This document shows, piece after piece, positions 5,981 to 5,985 of a stretch of 5,985 nucleotides of DNA. The first letter of the stretch is position 1, and each line of letters begins with the position of its first letter. Below the pieces are notes generated by a model, which was not told the origin of the DNA, did not search any database, and saw only the letters and a list, made by a program, of their open reading frames with translations. The stretch is from Spirochaeta sp. (GTDB taxonomy: Bacteria > Spirochaetota > Spirochaetia > UBA9216), in the NCBI GenBank assembly GCA_003454605.1, contig DMKD01000174.1, positions 1 through 5,985 on the forward strand, given 5' to 3'. Made by a program: the position numbers and the translations under genes.

Positions 5981-5985
5981 TTTAT

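Overview
The window is a bacterial chromosomal segment. The first 4.75 kb is a tightly packed, rightward translation and stringent-response block. The last 1.2 kb is looser accessory sequence. Gene content and protein features (a single bifunctional Rel with intact hydrolase and synthetase centres, RF1 followed by its methyltransferase, and a lipoprotein with a loose lipobox) suggest a Gram-negative bacterium. The general look of the proteins makes me think of a spirochaete of the Spirochaetales type, but this is an inference with low to moderate confidence, because no species-specific marker is present.

Layout, left to right: prfA (peptide chain release factor 1, 39-1106, +); prmC (glutamine methyltransferase for the release-factor GGQ motif, 1112-1969, +); rel (bifunctional (p)ppGpp synthetase/hydrolase, 1944-3959, +, overlapping prmC by 26 nt and starting with GTG); a 29-nt gap holding a run of nine C and a strong ribosome binding site; trmJ (SPOUT 2'-O-methyltransferase of the TrmJ type, 3989-4753, +). 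A 92-nt AT-rich gap follows, then a type II toxin-antitoxin remnant: an intact 61-aa antitoxin (4846-5031, +) and a RelE/ParE-family toxin (5036-5236, +) that has lost an internal segment and carries an in-frame TAA. Convergent with it is an unnamed secreted lipoprotein (5227-5922, -). The right edge (5947-5985) carries a near-consensus rightward promoter overlapping an inverted repeat, presumably serving a gene outside the window.

How the parts fit: the first four genes act on the ribosome or tRNA. RF1 ends translation, PrmC methylates its catalytic glutamine, Rel adjusts (p)ppGpp in response to stalled ribosomes, and TrmJ modifies the tRNA anticodon loop. Spacing (5 nt, -26 nt, 29 nt) suggests one transcript with translational coupling. 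prfA ends in UAG, a codon read only by RF1. Readthrough would reach a UGA three codons later that overlaps the prmC ATG, a possible autoregulatory arrangement. The toxin-antitoxin pair differs in base composition (33-34% G+C by hand count, against about 59% at the end of trmJ) and looks like an acquired, now inactivated cassette. I found no wholly new system; the decayed toxin with a preserved antitoxin and the prfA/prmC stop-start junction are the two most notable signals.
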